Positions 28,524-38,200 of a DNA stretch of 64,000 nt are shown one piece after another. The stretch lies in contig NC_000853.1 in the NCBI RefSeq assembly GCF_000008545.1, positions 1,796,726 through 1,860,725 of the forward strand. Reading direction: 5' to 3'. The position numbers and the translations under genes are program-made. The notes under the pieces were generated by a model, which was not told the DNA's origin, searched no databases, and saw only the letters and a program-made list of their open reading frames with translations. This DNA is from Thermotoga maritima MSB8. Its GTDB lineage: Bacteria; Thermotogota; Thermotogae; Thermotogales; Thermotogaceae. The stretch's first letter is position 1; every line of letters begins with the position of its first letter.

Positions 28524-30266
28524 ATGAAAAAATCACTGACACTGGTTTTAGTCGTTGTATCGATCCTGATTTTCTCTCAAACATTCAAACTCGAGAAGGT
28601 GCTGGGATTCAGCGACATTTCATCTTTAGCATTCAAAGATGGTTATCTCTTACTTGGAACGGGAAACGGTGAAATCATCGTTTACAAAGACGGATCCTAT
28701 TACAGAGCTTTCAAAGTCCACGACAACAGAGTAAACGAAGTAACCTTTGAAAACGGGTTTATCGTGAGCGCTTCGGACGACAAAACAGTTGGTGTGACGA
28801 ATCTGGAAACAGGTGAAATAAAACTCCTCAAAGGTCACATGAAAGGTGTTTCTTCCGTCGCAGTGGCGGGCAGTAAAATCCTGAGCGCCTCCTTTGATGG
28901 AACCGTGAGAGTATGGTCTTTCCCAGATGGAGGGGAAATCTCTTCTCAAAAGCTTGGACCATCGGTTGTTCAAATCGCCGCCCATGAGAACAGATACGTC
29001 GTGGGACTGGCCAACGGACTTGCACTGATCAGAGACCTCTCGAATCAATCATTTTCCATTCCCCTCAAGGCCCATCCTGAAGGAATCAAAAAGATCGTGT
29101 TCTCAGAGAATGGACAGTTGATCGCAACCTGTGGGGGAAACACCGTAAAGGTATGGAACGCCTCGAATGGAAATCTCGTCCTCCAGTACGACCACGTCAT
29201 AACGGTGAACGATGTGGCTTTTCTTGAAAATGACAGTCTCATTTTTGTAGCCGACGACTACAAAGCTGTGGTTTTGAACATTCAGAAAAACGAAGTGGTG
29301 AAATCAATCGACGCTCATAACAACTTTGTTCTTTTCGTCTCTTCAGATGACGGCAGCATAGCAACCTACGGAATGGACAAAACTGTCAAAGTGTGGAACG
29401 CCAACTTAGAGCTTCAATACTCTCTCTACGGTCACCAACTCTCGGTGAACACAGTAGCTTTATCAAGCGACAGGAAATTCATTGTGAGCGGCAGTGACGA
29501 CAGAGAAATTCTGATATGGAACACTGAGAAGGGGATTGCTGAACACAGGATAAAGGCTTTATCAGGAGTCAGAAAGCTTTTGACAGTAGAAAACAACATC
29601 ATTTCCTGTCTGGATAGCAATCAACTCAAGATTTATAACCTGGAAAATGGAAAGCTCGTGAAGAGAATCAAAGTTGGCACGACGAGCACAATGGACATTG
29701 CTCTTCAAAACGATAGAATGGCAGTAGGATTCTACGATGGAAGTGTCGCTCTGTTCAGATATCCATCCTTCGAAGAGATATGGAGAAAAGACACAGAACA
29801 CGAAATGATCCAAACGATTGATATGAACAACAAATTCATCGCCTTCGGAGTTTCTTACTCTGATCCAAAAGACAAGATAGGTTACGTAGAAGTTCTCTCT
29901 GCGGACACAGGAGAAAGAGTATTTCTGCTGGAAGGTCACAGAGGAAACGTAAACGCTGTGAAATTCGCTGGGGACTTTCTTGTCTCAGGTGGAGAAGACG
30001 GAAAGGTCATTCTCTGGAATTTGGATACGGGTTCAAAAGTCAAAGAGATCTACCTGAACGAACCAGTGTCTTCTCTGTTCGTCGATGAAAAAGAACTCTT
30101 TGTTGGAACCTGGAATGGAAGTATCAAAATTTTTGCTTTTCCAGATCTGACTTTGAAGACTTCTTTGAAAGCCTCTGATCAAAAGATAGGACATCTCATT
30201 AAGGTGGGCAATCATCTTGTAGTTCCATGCGGTGACGGAAAGATAAGGATCCTCGTGGAAAAGTGA
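28524..30266 (+). CDS. Exported WD40 beta-propeller protein
   Basis: 580 residues: a signal peptide (MKKSLTLVLVVVSILIFSQ) then repeated WD40-type blades over the whole length, many with the GH...V.W pattern, for example KGHMKGVSSVAVA...GTVRVWSF, YGHQLSVNTVALS...REILIWNT and EGHRGNVNAVKFA...GKVILWNL. The number of blades is enough for two propellers. There is no enzymatic motif. WD40 proteins scaffold protein interactions; here it would act outside the cytoplasm, which is uncommon in bacteria. It follows the starch operon in the same direction. Partners unknown. Confidence 0.75.
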   Translation: MKKSLTLVLVVVSILIFSQTFKLEKVLGFSDISSLAFKDGYLLLGTGNGEIIVYKDGSYYRAFKVHDNRVNEVTFENGFIVSASDDKTVGVTNLETGEIKLLKGHMKGVSSVAVAGSKILSASFDGTVRVWSFPDGGEISSQKLGPSVVQIAAHENRYVVGLANGLALIRDLSNQSFSIPLKAHPEGIKKIVFSENGQLIATCGGNTVKVWNASNGNLVLQYDHVITVNDVAFLENDSLIFVADDYKAVVLNIQKNEVVKSIDAHNNFVLFVSSDDGSIATYGMDKTVKVWNANLELQYSLYGHQLSVNTVALSSDRKFIVSGSDDREILIWNTEKGIAEHRIKALSGVRKLLTVENNIISCLDSNQLKIYNLENGKLVKRIKVGTTSTMDIALQNDRMAVGFYDGSVALFRYPSFEEIWRKDTEHEMIQTIDMNNKFIAFGVSYSDPKDKIGYVEVLSADTGERVFLLEGHRGNVNAVKFAGDFLVSGGEDGKVILWNLDTGSKVKEIYLNEPVSSLFVDEKELFVGTWNGSIKIFAFPDLTLKTSLKASDQKIGHLIKVGNHLVVPCGDGKIRILVEK

Positions 30267-30288
30267 GGGGGGCAACCCCCTCATTTTA
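30264..30288. terminator. Bidirectional terminator between the WD40 and ROK genes
   Basis: Perfect 8-bp stem TGAGGGGG / CCCCCTCA with loop GCAA, followed by TTTT on the + strand. The stem contains the WD40 stop codon and touches the stop of the converging ROK gene. Confidence 0.8.
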
Positions 30289-31062
30289 CACCAGTCTTTC
30301 ACTTATCATCATGGAAGAAAGTATCGAAGTTCCCTCCAGAACCACCTCTTTGTTGGAGAGACTACCTTTTTCCACGGAAACTTCTTTATCCATTGGATGA
30401 ACCTGTCTTCTCGTTTCTGACACGATCACCTCAAACACGCTCTCAGGGAGAAACACACCTTCTCCACCAACAATCACGATCTCCGGACTCAAAATGTTCA
30501 CAAGATTCACAATACCATCTATGAGGATACCGGTGAATTCATCCAGTACTTCCTTAGCCAGTGGATCTTCTTCGTATATTCTGCAGAGTGTCTCGAATTT
30601 TTCGTACATGGTGTTCCCCGGAAGAGGTTTTTTCTTTTCATACTGACGGACGCAGTGGGAAATGGAGGTGTTGGCCTCCCAGCATCCGACCCTTCCACAA
30701 AAACACGGTCCCCTGTCGTACATTTTCATATGCCCGATCTCTCCAGCTGCGTTGAAAGAACCCTTGTAGAGTTTCCCTTCGATGATAATGCCTCCACCTA
30801 TTCCTTCTCTGACGAGTATGTACACGATGTTCTTTCTATCACCGAAGTGCTTGTTTCTCATCATTTCCGCGAGAGCCGCAAGGTTCGCGTCGTTCTCCAG
30901 ATACACCTCGAACACTTTGAAGTATTTCTCTACATCTATGTCTCTCCATCTGTTGAGATTTGGAGCGAATGCCAATTTCTTGTGAGTCTTATCAACAGAT
31001 CCTGGAACCCCTATCACAATCAATGGAAAAACACCGGGGAACCTGGAAACCTTTTCCGTCAA
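30286..31062 (-). CDS. N-terminally truncated ROK-family protein
   Basis: 258 residues covering only the C-terminal two thirds of a ROK repressor/kinase: FPLIVIGVPGSVD, the catalytic-type aspartate in ENDANLAALAE, the glycine loop GIGGGIII, and the zinc motif CFCGRVGCWEA. Missing are the winged-helix DNA-binding domain and the DxGxT phosphate loop, roughly the first 120-140 residues of a full Thermotoga ROK regulator. The frame is open only a short way upstream (to a stop inside cbpA), with no ATG or GTG. TTG 31062 after GGAGTG is the likely start. It may be a decaying pseudogene or a free sugar-sensing domain, downstream of cbpA in one transcript. Confidence 0.72.
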   Translation of the reverse strand: MTEKVSRFPGVFPLIVIGVPGSVDKTHKKLAFAPNLNRWRDIDVEKYFKVFEVYLENDANLAALAEMMRNKHFGDRKNIVYILVREGIGGGIIIEGKLYKGSFNAAGEIGHMKMYDRGPCFCGRVGCWEANTSISHCVRQYEKKKPLPGNTMYEKFETLCRIYEEDPLAKEVLDEFTGILIDGIVNLVNILSPEIVIVGGEGVFLPESVFEVIVSETRRQVHPMDKEVSVEKGSLSNKEVVLEGTSILSSMMISERLV

Positions 31063-31094
31063 AACTCTGAAACACTCCTTCGGAGAACAAAAGG

Positions 31095-33536
31095 TCAGCC
31101 CATCACAACTTCAACCCTGTGCACCTTTCCATCCTCGAAAACCGGAAGTACTTGCCCTTCTATCTTTTTCCCGTCAACAATGATCTCTTTCACACCTTTG
31201 GAAACATGAGAGGGATTCTTCACCGTTATATCGTAGATGCTTCCTCTGAACTTTCTTGTGATCCTGAATCCTTCCCATTCTTTCGGGATGCAGGGATCCA
31301 CTACCAGGCTGTCGTAAGTAGGCCTTATCCCGAGTATATGCTGAGTGATCGCCACAAAGCTCCAAGCAGCAGTCCCCGTGAGCCAGGAATTCTTCGCCTC
31401 TCCATGCCTCGGTGCATCTTTTCCGGCAACCATCTGAGCGTAGACGTACGGCTCAGTCCTGTGTATTTCGCTGATGTCTTCGAGATAAGCCGGTGTGATT
31501 TTTCTGTAGATCTCAAAGGCTCTGTCTCCCCTACCTATAACAGTCTCGGCTATCGCTACCCATGGATTGTTGTGACAGAAGATCCCCGCGTTTTCTTTGT
31601 AGCCCGGTGGATAACTCGAGATCTCACCAAGCTCGATGTAATATCTGCTGTACGCCGGCTGCTGAAGAACGAGTCCGTAGGGTGTGTCGAGATATTTCTT
31701 GACAGAATCGAGAGCTTTTTCCGCGTATCCGTTGTCCACACCGATACCTGCCATAACACACATTCCCTGTGGTTCTATGAAGATCTTACCTTCTTCACAC
31801 TCTTTGCTTCCCACCTTTCTCCCAAAGGCATCGTACGCCCTGAGGAACCATTCACCATCCCAGCCGTATTTCAGAGTGGTCTCGATCATTTTGTTCACAT
31901 GTTTTTCCGCTTCTCTCGCTTCTTCCTCAAGTCCTCGTCTTTTGCAGATCTCCACGAACTCTTTTCCGGCAAGAACGAAGAGCCCCGCTATGAAGACGGA
32001 CTCCGCTACCCTTCCGTCGAGGGCGTTGACGGTTGTTTGGAAGGACTCATCGGGATTTTTCGAGAAACAATTGAGGTTGAGACAATCGTTCCAATCGGCC
32101 CTTCCTATCAATGGAAGACCATGGGGGCCGAGGTTGTTCACAGTGAAGTAGAAAGATCTCTTCAGATGCTCAAAGAGTGATGCCTTTTTGTTCGGATCGT
32201 TGTCGAAGGGAACCTCTTCGCCCAGTATGCTCCAGTCACCTGTCTCTTTGATGTAAGCGCTCGTTGAGAGAATGAGCCAAAGCGGATCGTCGTTGAAGCC
32301 TCCTCCTATTTCGTTGTTGCCCTTCTTGGTGAGCGGCTGGAACTGGTGGTAAGTGCTTCCATCCTCGAATTGGATAGAGGCCAAATCGAGTATTCTCTGC
32401 CTTGCCTTCTCCGGGATCATGTGAACAAAACCCAGGATATCCTGGTTCGAGTCCCTGAAACCTATTCCTCTACTGATTCCAGACTCGAAGTACGAAGCGC
32501 TTCGAGATATGTTGAATGTGACCATACACTGGTACTGATTCCAGATGTTCACCATTCTGTTGAGTTTTTCGTCATGGGTTTCTACCTGTATTCTTCCAAG
32601 AAGGTCGTCCCAGTATTCTCTAAGCTCCTTCAGGGCGTGCTCAACATCTTCACCTGTTTTGAATTTTTCTATCATCTCTTTTGCTCGCTTTTTGTTTATC
32701 ACACCGGGCTTTTCCCATTTTTCTTCCTCTGGATTCTCTACGTACCCGAGAATGAAGATGAGTTCTTTCTTTTCGGATGGAGCGAGTTCTATCTCTAAGT
32801 AATGTGAAGCGATCGGTGCCCACCCGCTCGCGACGGAATTTCTGGGTTTTCCTTCCACCACCGCTTGAGGAGCTTCAAAACCGCTGTAGAGACCTATGAA
32901 GGATTCTCTGTCTGTGTCAAAACCATCTATCGGTTGATTCACAGAATAGAACGCGTAGTGGTTTCTTCTTTCTCTGTATTCTGTCTTGTGGTAAATCACA
33001 GAACCTTCTATTTCCACTTCACCCGTACTGTAGTTTCTCTGGAAGTTGGTCATATCATCGAGAGCGTTCCAGAGGCAGAACTCTATAAAGGAGAAAAGCT
33101 TTATTTTCCTTGGCTTCTCTGCTTTGTTCTCCAGAACGAGGTAATGAACTTCTCCTGTGAAATGCCTTGGCACAAAGTAGGTGATGGTGGCTCTCAGGCC
33201 GTTCCTTTCACCTGTGATCTTTGTGTATCCAAGACCGTGGCGCGCTTCAAAGAAGGAAAGATCTTTTCTCACAGGCATCCACGTGGGTGTCCAGAAATCT
33301 CCATTTTCTTCTCTGATGTAAAAGTACCTTCCTCCAGCATCCGTTGGAACGTTGTTGTATCTGAACCTCGTTATTCTTCTGAGTCTCGCGTCTTTGTAAA
33401 AACAGTAACCCCCTGCCATGTGAGATATGATGGAAAAGAAGTCCTCCGTTCCCAGGTAATTTATCCATGGATACGGAGTTTGAGGAGTTGTGATCACGTA
33501 TTCACGGTTGACGTCATCAAAATAACCGAATCGCAC
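31095..33536 (-). CDS. cbpA: Cellobiose phosphorylase, family GH94
   Basis: Cytoplasmic enzyme that splits cellobiose with phosphate into glucose 1-phosphate and glucose. 813 residues: an N-terminal beta-sandwich opening [20 protein letters not shown], then the (alpha/alpha)6 barrel with the catalytic-acid region [10 protein letters not shown] and the conserved [18 protein letters not shown] loop ([14 protein letters not shown]). There is no signal peptide. The start is GTG at 33536, just after AGAGGGTGAT. Followed by the truncated ROK gene. Controlled from a promoter with a palindrome in its spacer. Confidence 0.95.
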   Translation of the reverse strand: MRFGYFDDVNREYVITTPQTPYPWINYLGTEDFFSIISHMAGGYCFYKDARLRRITRFRYNNVPTDAGGRYFYIREENGDFWTPTWMPVRKDLSFFEARHGLGYTKITGERNGLRATITYFVPRHFTGEVHYLVLENKAEKPRKIKLFSFIEFCLWNALDDMTNFQRNYSTGEVEIEGSVIYHKTEYRERRNHYAFYSVNQPIDGFDTDRESFIGLYSGFEAPQAVVEGKPRNSVASGWAPIASHYLEIELAPSEKKELIFILGYVENPEEEKWEKPGVINKKRAKEMIEKFKTGEDVEHALKELREYWDDLLGRIQVETHDEKLNRMVNIWNQYQCMVTFNISRSASYFESGISRGIGFRDSNQDILGFVHMIPEKARQRILDLASIQFEDGSTYHQFQPLTKKGNNEIGGGFNDDPLWLILSTSAYIKETGDWSILGEEVPFDNDPNKKASLFEHLKRSFYFTVNNLGPHGLPLIGRADWNDCLNLNCFSKNPDESFQTTVNALDGRVAESVFIAGLFVLAGKEFVEICKRRGLEEEAREAEKHVNKMIETTLKYGWDGEWFLRAYDAFGRKVGSKECEEGKIFIEPQGMCVMAGIGVDNGYAEKALDSVKKYLDTPYGLVLQQPAYSRYYIELGEISSYPPGYKENAGIFCHNNPWVAIAETVIGRGDRAFEIYRKITPAYLEDISEIHRTEPYVYAQMVAGKDAPRHGEAKNSWLTGTAAWSFVAITQHILGIRPTYDSLVVDPCIPKEWEGFRITRKFRGSIYDITVKNPSHVSKGVKEIIVDGKKIEGQVLPVFEDGKVHRVEVVMG

Positions 33537-33571
33537 GCTATCACCCTCTCTTCACTTTTTCTGTCTCTGGT

Positions 33572-33599
33572 ATTTTATTCTGAAAATGTTTTCATTCAA
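33572..33599 (-). promoter_or_regulatory. Promoter of cbpA
   Basis: Minus strand: -35 TTGAAT (33599-33594), 16-base spacer, -10 TAAAAT (33577-33572). It lies in the 307-base divergent intergenic region 33537-33843, which also holds the promoter of the DUF4382 gene; between the two promoters I see only AT-rich sequence. Confidence 0.6.
33581..33594. promoter_or_regulatory. Palindrome in the cbpA promoter spacer (candidate operator)
   Basis: TGAAAATGTTTTCA: arms TGAAAA/TTTTCA with a 2-base centre, lying between the -35 and -10 of cbpA where a bound protein would block polymerase. The regulator is unknown; an intact ROK or LacI protein elsewhere is possible. Confidence 0.4.
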
Positions 33600-33792
33600 A
33601 GTCTAAAGAGAAGGATGCAGAAACAAGTATCGGCGAATATTTTTCAAAAGAAACCATTTTCTTCTAAATCCGCGGTTCCAGTCTCCGGTATTTATTAGAC
33701 GAAATCAAAAAAGATAATTTATTAGTGGATAAAAATCTTAGTGTTTAAGATCGAAAACATCCAGACTATTAATAGATAATTTGTTCATATAT

Positions 33793-33821
33793 TTGTTATG
33801 AAACCATTAATGAGTTAAAAT
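33793..33821 (+). promoter_or_regulatory. Promoter of the DUF4382 lipoprotein gene
   Basis: -35 TTGTTA (33793-33798), 17-base spacer, -10 TAAAAT (33816-33821), about 20 bases before the start codon and followed by AAGGAGGTGAG. Confidence 0.65.
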
Positions 33822-33843
33822 ATACTTTGAAGGAGGTGAGAAC

Positions 33844-34770
33844 ATGAAATACGTGCTCTGGGCAATTCTGATTCTGAGTTTGCTGGCTGGATGTGTGCTT
33901 TTCACAACCGGAACCAACACCGTAAAAGTTCCTGTGTATCTCACGGACAACCCAACTTTCAACATCGAAAAATTACTGGTGAAAATTTCAAACGCGGAAT
34001 ACCACTATTCATTGGATGGAGAAGAGTACACTGCTACCGCTGCTCTGCTGGAGAATGAGTTCGATCTCCTCTCACTTGCTGGAACTAAAGTTCAGTTCTT
34101 CGAGATGGAATTGCCCGAGGGCGCTAATCTCGAGTGGATCAGACTCTACATCGATGCCGCCACTGCTGTTACAAACGATTCAACGGAAACTGTTAGGGTT
34201 CCTTCCAGAAAGATCAAAATCATAAAGCCCGTCATAGTGCAGGGTGGTGACTCGATCGTTCTCGACTTCGATGTGGCAAGATCTCTCAAAATCGCAACCA
34301 CAGGAAATGGTGAATATCTGCTCAGGCCTGTTATAGTTCCCTATCACCATAGGGAAAGGAACGAGTACGGTCCTGGTGAGGGAGAAGAACACAGGTACGA
34401 AGTGGAAGGAAAATTGAAAGAGACACTTTCAGGAACACCATGCCTTGTAGCGCTCTTTGAAGGAGAAACCTGCCCCGGTACACTCGTGAATCTTGAAATC
34501 ACAGACGATGATTTTAATTTCGAAGAGCTGAAAGAAGCCACTTACACCGTTTGTGTGTACACCGATTTTGAACTTCCAGAGGAAAATGAAGTCGCTAACA
34601 CTGATGAAGAATTGGAGGTAGACGAAGACGATATGGAAAACGCAAATAATGAGATTTCAACCATACTGGCAGATCTCTCTCCATTCGCATCAGAAACGTT
34701 CTATCTCAACGATTCGACGATCACCTACATTTTCGATTCAAATCTGATAAAACTCACACTCGGTGATTAA
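33844..34770 (+). CDS. DUF4382-type lipoprotein
   Basis: 308 residues with a lipoprotein signal (LLAGC, Cys17). The body resembles DUF4382 proteins: VKVPVYLTDNP at the start of the mature chain, FNIEKLLVKISNAEYH, FDLLSLAG, then a beta-rich part with VVLDFDVARSLKI-like strands (IVLDFDVARSLKI) and LLRPVIVPY. The C-terminal third is very acidic (TDEELEVDEDDMEN). Function is unknown for the family. Monocistronic, with its own promoter and a strong AAGGAGGTG site. A weak hairpin at 34879-34896 followed by a T-rich stretch may end it. Confidence 0.7.
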   Translation: MKYVLWAILILSLLAGCVLFTTGTNTVKVPVYLTDNPTFNIEKLLVKISNAEYHYSLDGEEYTATAALLENEFDLLSLAGTKVQFFEMELPEGANLEWIRLYIDAATAVTNDSTETVRVPSRKIKIIKPVIVQGGDSIVLDFDVARSLKIATTGNGEYLLRPVIVPYHHRERNEYGPGEGEEHRYEVEGKLKETLSGTPCLVALFEGETCPGTLVNLEITDDDFNFEELKEATYTVCVYTDFELPEENEVANTDEELEVDEDDMENANNEISTILADLSPFASETFYLNDSTITYIFDSNLIKLTLGD

Positions 34771-34850
34771 AAGTAGGAGAGGGATGCTTGGAAGACTCGA
34801 AGAAGGATATCTGGGAAGGCAGATCGTTAAAGATGGCGGGTAAATAATCT

Positions 34851-35030
34851 TTACACTTCGACTGTTTCTTTCTCTCTTCTCCTCCTTCTGGAGGAGACTT
34901 TCTTTTCTTCTTTCACTACCTTTTCAAGGAGTTCTTTTTCGAGTTCGATGGCTTTGAGATTTTCGAGAGCTTTCTTTACCCTCTCTTCGTGGATCTCTCT
35001 AACAACTTCCGGCGGCAAGAACATCATCAT
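34851..35030 (-). CDS. Small basic/acidic helical protein, 59 residues
   Basis: Short ORF opening MMMFLPPEVVREIHEERV and ending in an Arg/Lys-rich tail (SSRRRRREKETVEV). It is supported by an excellent ribosome site (AAAAAGGAGGTGAAACT just before the ATG) and an upstream promoter. It reads as one long charged helix with a Leu/Ile/Val face (ALENLKAIELEKELLEKVV), then a disordered basic tail; binding to nucleic acid or to a partner is possible but unproven. Which of the three successive ATGs is used is uncertain. The rest of 34771-35233 holds the promoter below, the mannosidase terminator, and on the + strand a 19-codon ORF (34784-34843) that I do not support. Confidence 0.65.
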   Translation of the reverse strand: MMMFLPPEVVREIHEERVKKALENLKAIELEKELLEKVVKEEKKVSSRRRRREKETVEV

Positions 35031-35082
35031 AGTTTCACCTCCTTTTTGTTGTCATGCCTTTTTATCATTTATTTCTTCCGTC

Positions 35083-35118
35083 CTGTTATTTTTATAACAT
35101 AACAGTGATACAAATCAA
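35083..35118 (-). promoter_or_regulatory. Promoter and inverted repeat upstream of the 59-residue ORF
   Basis: Minus strand: -35 TTGATT (35118-35113), 16-base spacer, -10 TATAAA (35096-35091). The -10 sits inside an inverted repeat, CTGTTAT (35083-35089) and ATAACAG (35099-35105), which could be an operator. Confidence 0.5.
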
Positions 35119-35184
35119 GAACACATTTTAGAAGAATCGTTTAAGGCTTTATTTATGGGTGTTTACACAGGAAAAATTAGGTCT

Positions 35185-35213
35185 AACAAAGAGCGGGGTG
35201 CCATCCCCGCTCT
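35185..35213 (-). terminator. Terminator of the mannoside operon
   Basis: Minus strand: perfect 8-bp stem GAGCGGGG - ATGGCA - CCCCGCTC, then TTTGTT, 21 bases past the alpha-mannosidase stop. Confidence 0.8.
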
Positions 35214-35233
35214 CGAGTGACAAGTTTGAACCT

Positions 35234-38200
35234 TCAACCTTCTACAACAAAAGTGTAGATCTTGAACGGATGGTAAACCACTGGGAAGGTGACTTTCTGT
35301 TTTTTCTCTTCCAGAACGTTCGTCTGATAGATTTCACCATGCCATGGGAGTTTAATGGAAAGTTTTCCTGATGTTCCGAAGATCTCAACAAGCCTCAGAA
35401 CAATTTTGTCCTTCACCCTTCTCAGTGAGGTGAGACGGAAGTTTTGAGGAGAGATCTCCAGTAAAGGAGAGGGGAGGTTCAACACCCCGCGATGAACGAT
35501 GAAAGATCTGTTGAGATCTTCTGATTCTTTTACAACATCTCTCAAGCTGTCTCCAGGGTGTACGTAGACAGAATAGGTGAAAGTGTGTTCGCCTTCGTCA
35601 CAGAGAAAATCGGGGAAAATACCCGCTTTTATCAGTGAAAGCGCCATGATACCCTGATGAACACTGCCACCGTATTTTCCGTCGTTCAGAATGGACACGC
35701 CGAAGTCTGTCTGGGAAAGATCCATCCACCTGTGAAACGGCACCTCGAAACGCGCCTGTTCGAAACTGGTGTTTCTGTGTGTGGGCCTTTCGATGAAACC
35801 ACCGGAGATATCGAACCTAGCCTTTCTCGACAGAACAGTTGTTGGGAAGTAGGCTCTGAGAAGCGCACGCCTTGTGTGCCAGTCTACCTTCGTTTCTATA
35901 TCGAGCCTTCTACTCTTTCTGTAAAGGATGTAATGCTGCGTGATCCTGCTTCCTTCTGATTCATGTTCAACACGGATCACTTCTCGAACAGGGCCAGACT
36001 CTATTTTTTCTATGTTTTTCGCCCTCAGGGTATATCCTGTCTTTTCCACGTTTTCTGCGATATCCCAGTTGTCCCAGTAAGCAGGGATGTTTTTATGAAG
36101 TTTCAAGATGTTTCCCTTCTCTTCGAAAACGTACCTGTCCAGTTCTTTGTCGTAGATTTGAATTGTTCCGTCATCGTTGACGTGCACCCTGAGAAATTCG
36201 TTCTCCATGATGTTTGTTTCTCTCAACTCACTTGGAGTTTCCTCAGACGTGGCTTTGCGAACTTTCAGTTCTACTTTCGTGAACGGAGGAATCTCCCTGT
36301 CTATGAAGTACACATACCTTCCATCGTGAGTTTTCTGTTTCAAGAGTGCTTCTCCTTCAAAGGAAATCGCGAGATCTTCGTTGAGGAAGAAAAGACACTT
36401 CTTTGGAAACGATGAAGCGTTCAAAATGGTTAGAACATCTTTGTTCTCAGAGGAAAGAACTTTGAGAGATTCGATAACGATGTCTTTTGATTTTTCTATC
36501 ACATGTCTGAGCTCTTTTTCTGTATCTTCATAGACTTCCTTTATAGAAGATCCAGGTAGAATATCGTGAAATTCGTTTCTCAACAGAATCTTCCAGAGTT
36601 CGTCTATTTCGTCCGAAAAATCTTTATCCGTGAAAGCCGAGATCAACTCTGCAAGATAAAGACTGTCTTCCGCTTCTTTGTGAAGTTTCTTTGTCCTGAA
36701 CTGAGAAGTGTAGGTTCCCCTGTGAAGTTCAAGGTAAAGCTCTCCGTCCCACACAGGGAGTTCTTCGTCGATCTCCACCTTCTTGAAAAATTCTTCCACA
36801 GTTCCCATTTCAAGGTGCGGTAGTCCAGGGAAATCCTTCAGAACCTCGTAATTTTCCAGCATCTCTTCGGTTGGACCGCCACCACCATCACCGTGTCCGA
36901 ACGAAAGAAGAACTCTGTTTGTGAGATCTTTCTGCCTGAAGTTCTTCCAGGTTTTGTAGACCGTATCGGGATCTATCTTTCCGTTGTACCCCTCGTTGGG
37001 ATTTTTGAAACTGAAATAGATCACTTCGGATCCATCTATTCCCCTCCAGCGGCACAGATCGTACGGAAACTCGTTCGTGTCGTTCCAGTTGAGTTTCGTG
37101 GTGACGAAGTATTTTATCCCGGCTTCTTTCAGAATTTGGGGAAGCACCCAGGAAAACCCAAACACATCCGGAAGCCAGCACACCTTGCTCTTTTTCCCGA
37201 ATTCTCTTTCGAAGAATTTTTGCCCATAGTAGAACTGTCTCACAAGCGACTCTATCGATGGAACGTTGCAGTCCGACTCCACCCACATGCCACCGACTGG
37301 CTCCCATCTCCCCTCTTCTACGAGCTTTCTCACTTCCTCGAAAAGCTCTGGTGAATTTTGCTTGAGATCCTCGTACATCTGAGCAGAAGACTGAGTGTAA
37401 ACGAACTCCGGATAAAGCTTAGAGAGCAACACAGAGTTTGCGAAAGTGCGTAGGATCTTTCTCTTCGTCTCCTCAACTGGCCAGAGCCAGGCGTAGTCTA
37501 TGTGCGCGTGCCCCACAAGGTGAATCGTTCCAAAACCCGGATGGTTTTTTCTTATTCTATCCAGCTTTTCTTTGAATTTTTCGAACTCTTCCAGAATCTG
37601 ATTTCTCAACTCTTCAGGAAGCTTCACACCTGTGAACTCTTTGAACTCCGGTGTGTTCCAGGTGTTTTTGATCTCATCTTTTATTCCCGGATCCTCCAGT
37701 GCTGTCATCAGATAGGTACCTGTGTCTCTTGGGATCCATACTTTCGAGAGAAACTCCTCGGAGATGTCCAGAAGTTTCTTAGAAAGCGACTCGTCTTCTA
37801 TCACTTCTGCCGTTTTTATAGTGAGTTCGAGAGTTTTCACCACCTTCATCAGTGCTTCATCAACGACGATGAAGAAAGCTTCCGTGAACACCGGCTTTTC
37901 TGGTTTTCCAAAGAGACCCCTTGGCATCACCTGAGCTTCTATCGTGTGTGGTTTTCCATCAGCAAGGGGGGTGATGTTCAACATCCTATGATACTCGTTG
38001 ATCTCACCGTAAGGCTTCCCATCTATCAGAACGAGTGTTTCACCACCGAACCAGAGTTTCAGGTAGGCCCTCTGCTCTCCAGCGACGGAGAAAGGCTCTA
38101 GCTCTTTCCTGAACCGGACGGGAGCGGAGCTGAAGTCCCATTCGAAGGAAGGATCCACGATTCTCTCAACAGCATCATCGGAGAAAATCCAGCTTTCTAT

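Noticed and set aside
34784..34843. 19-codon ORF after the DUF4382 gene
   Set aside because: Ribosome site too close to the ATG, no similarity seen, too short to judge.
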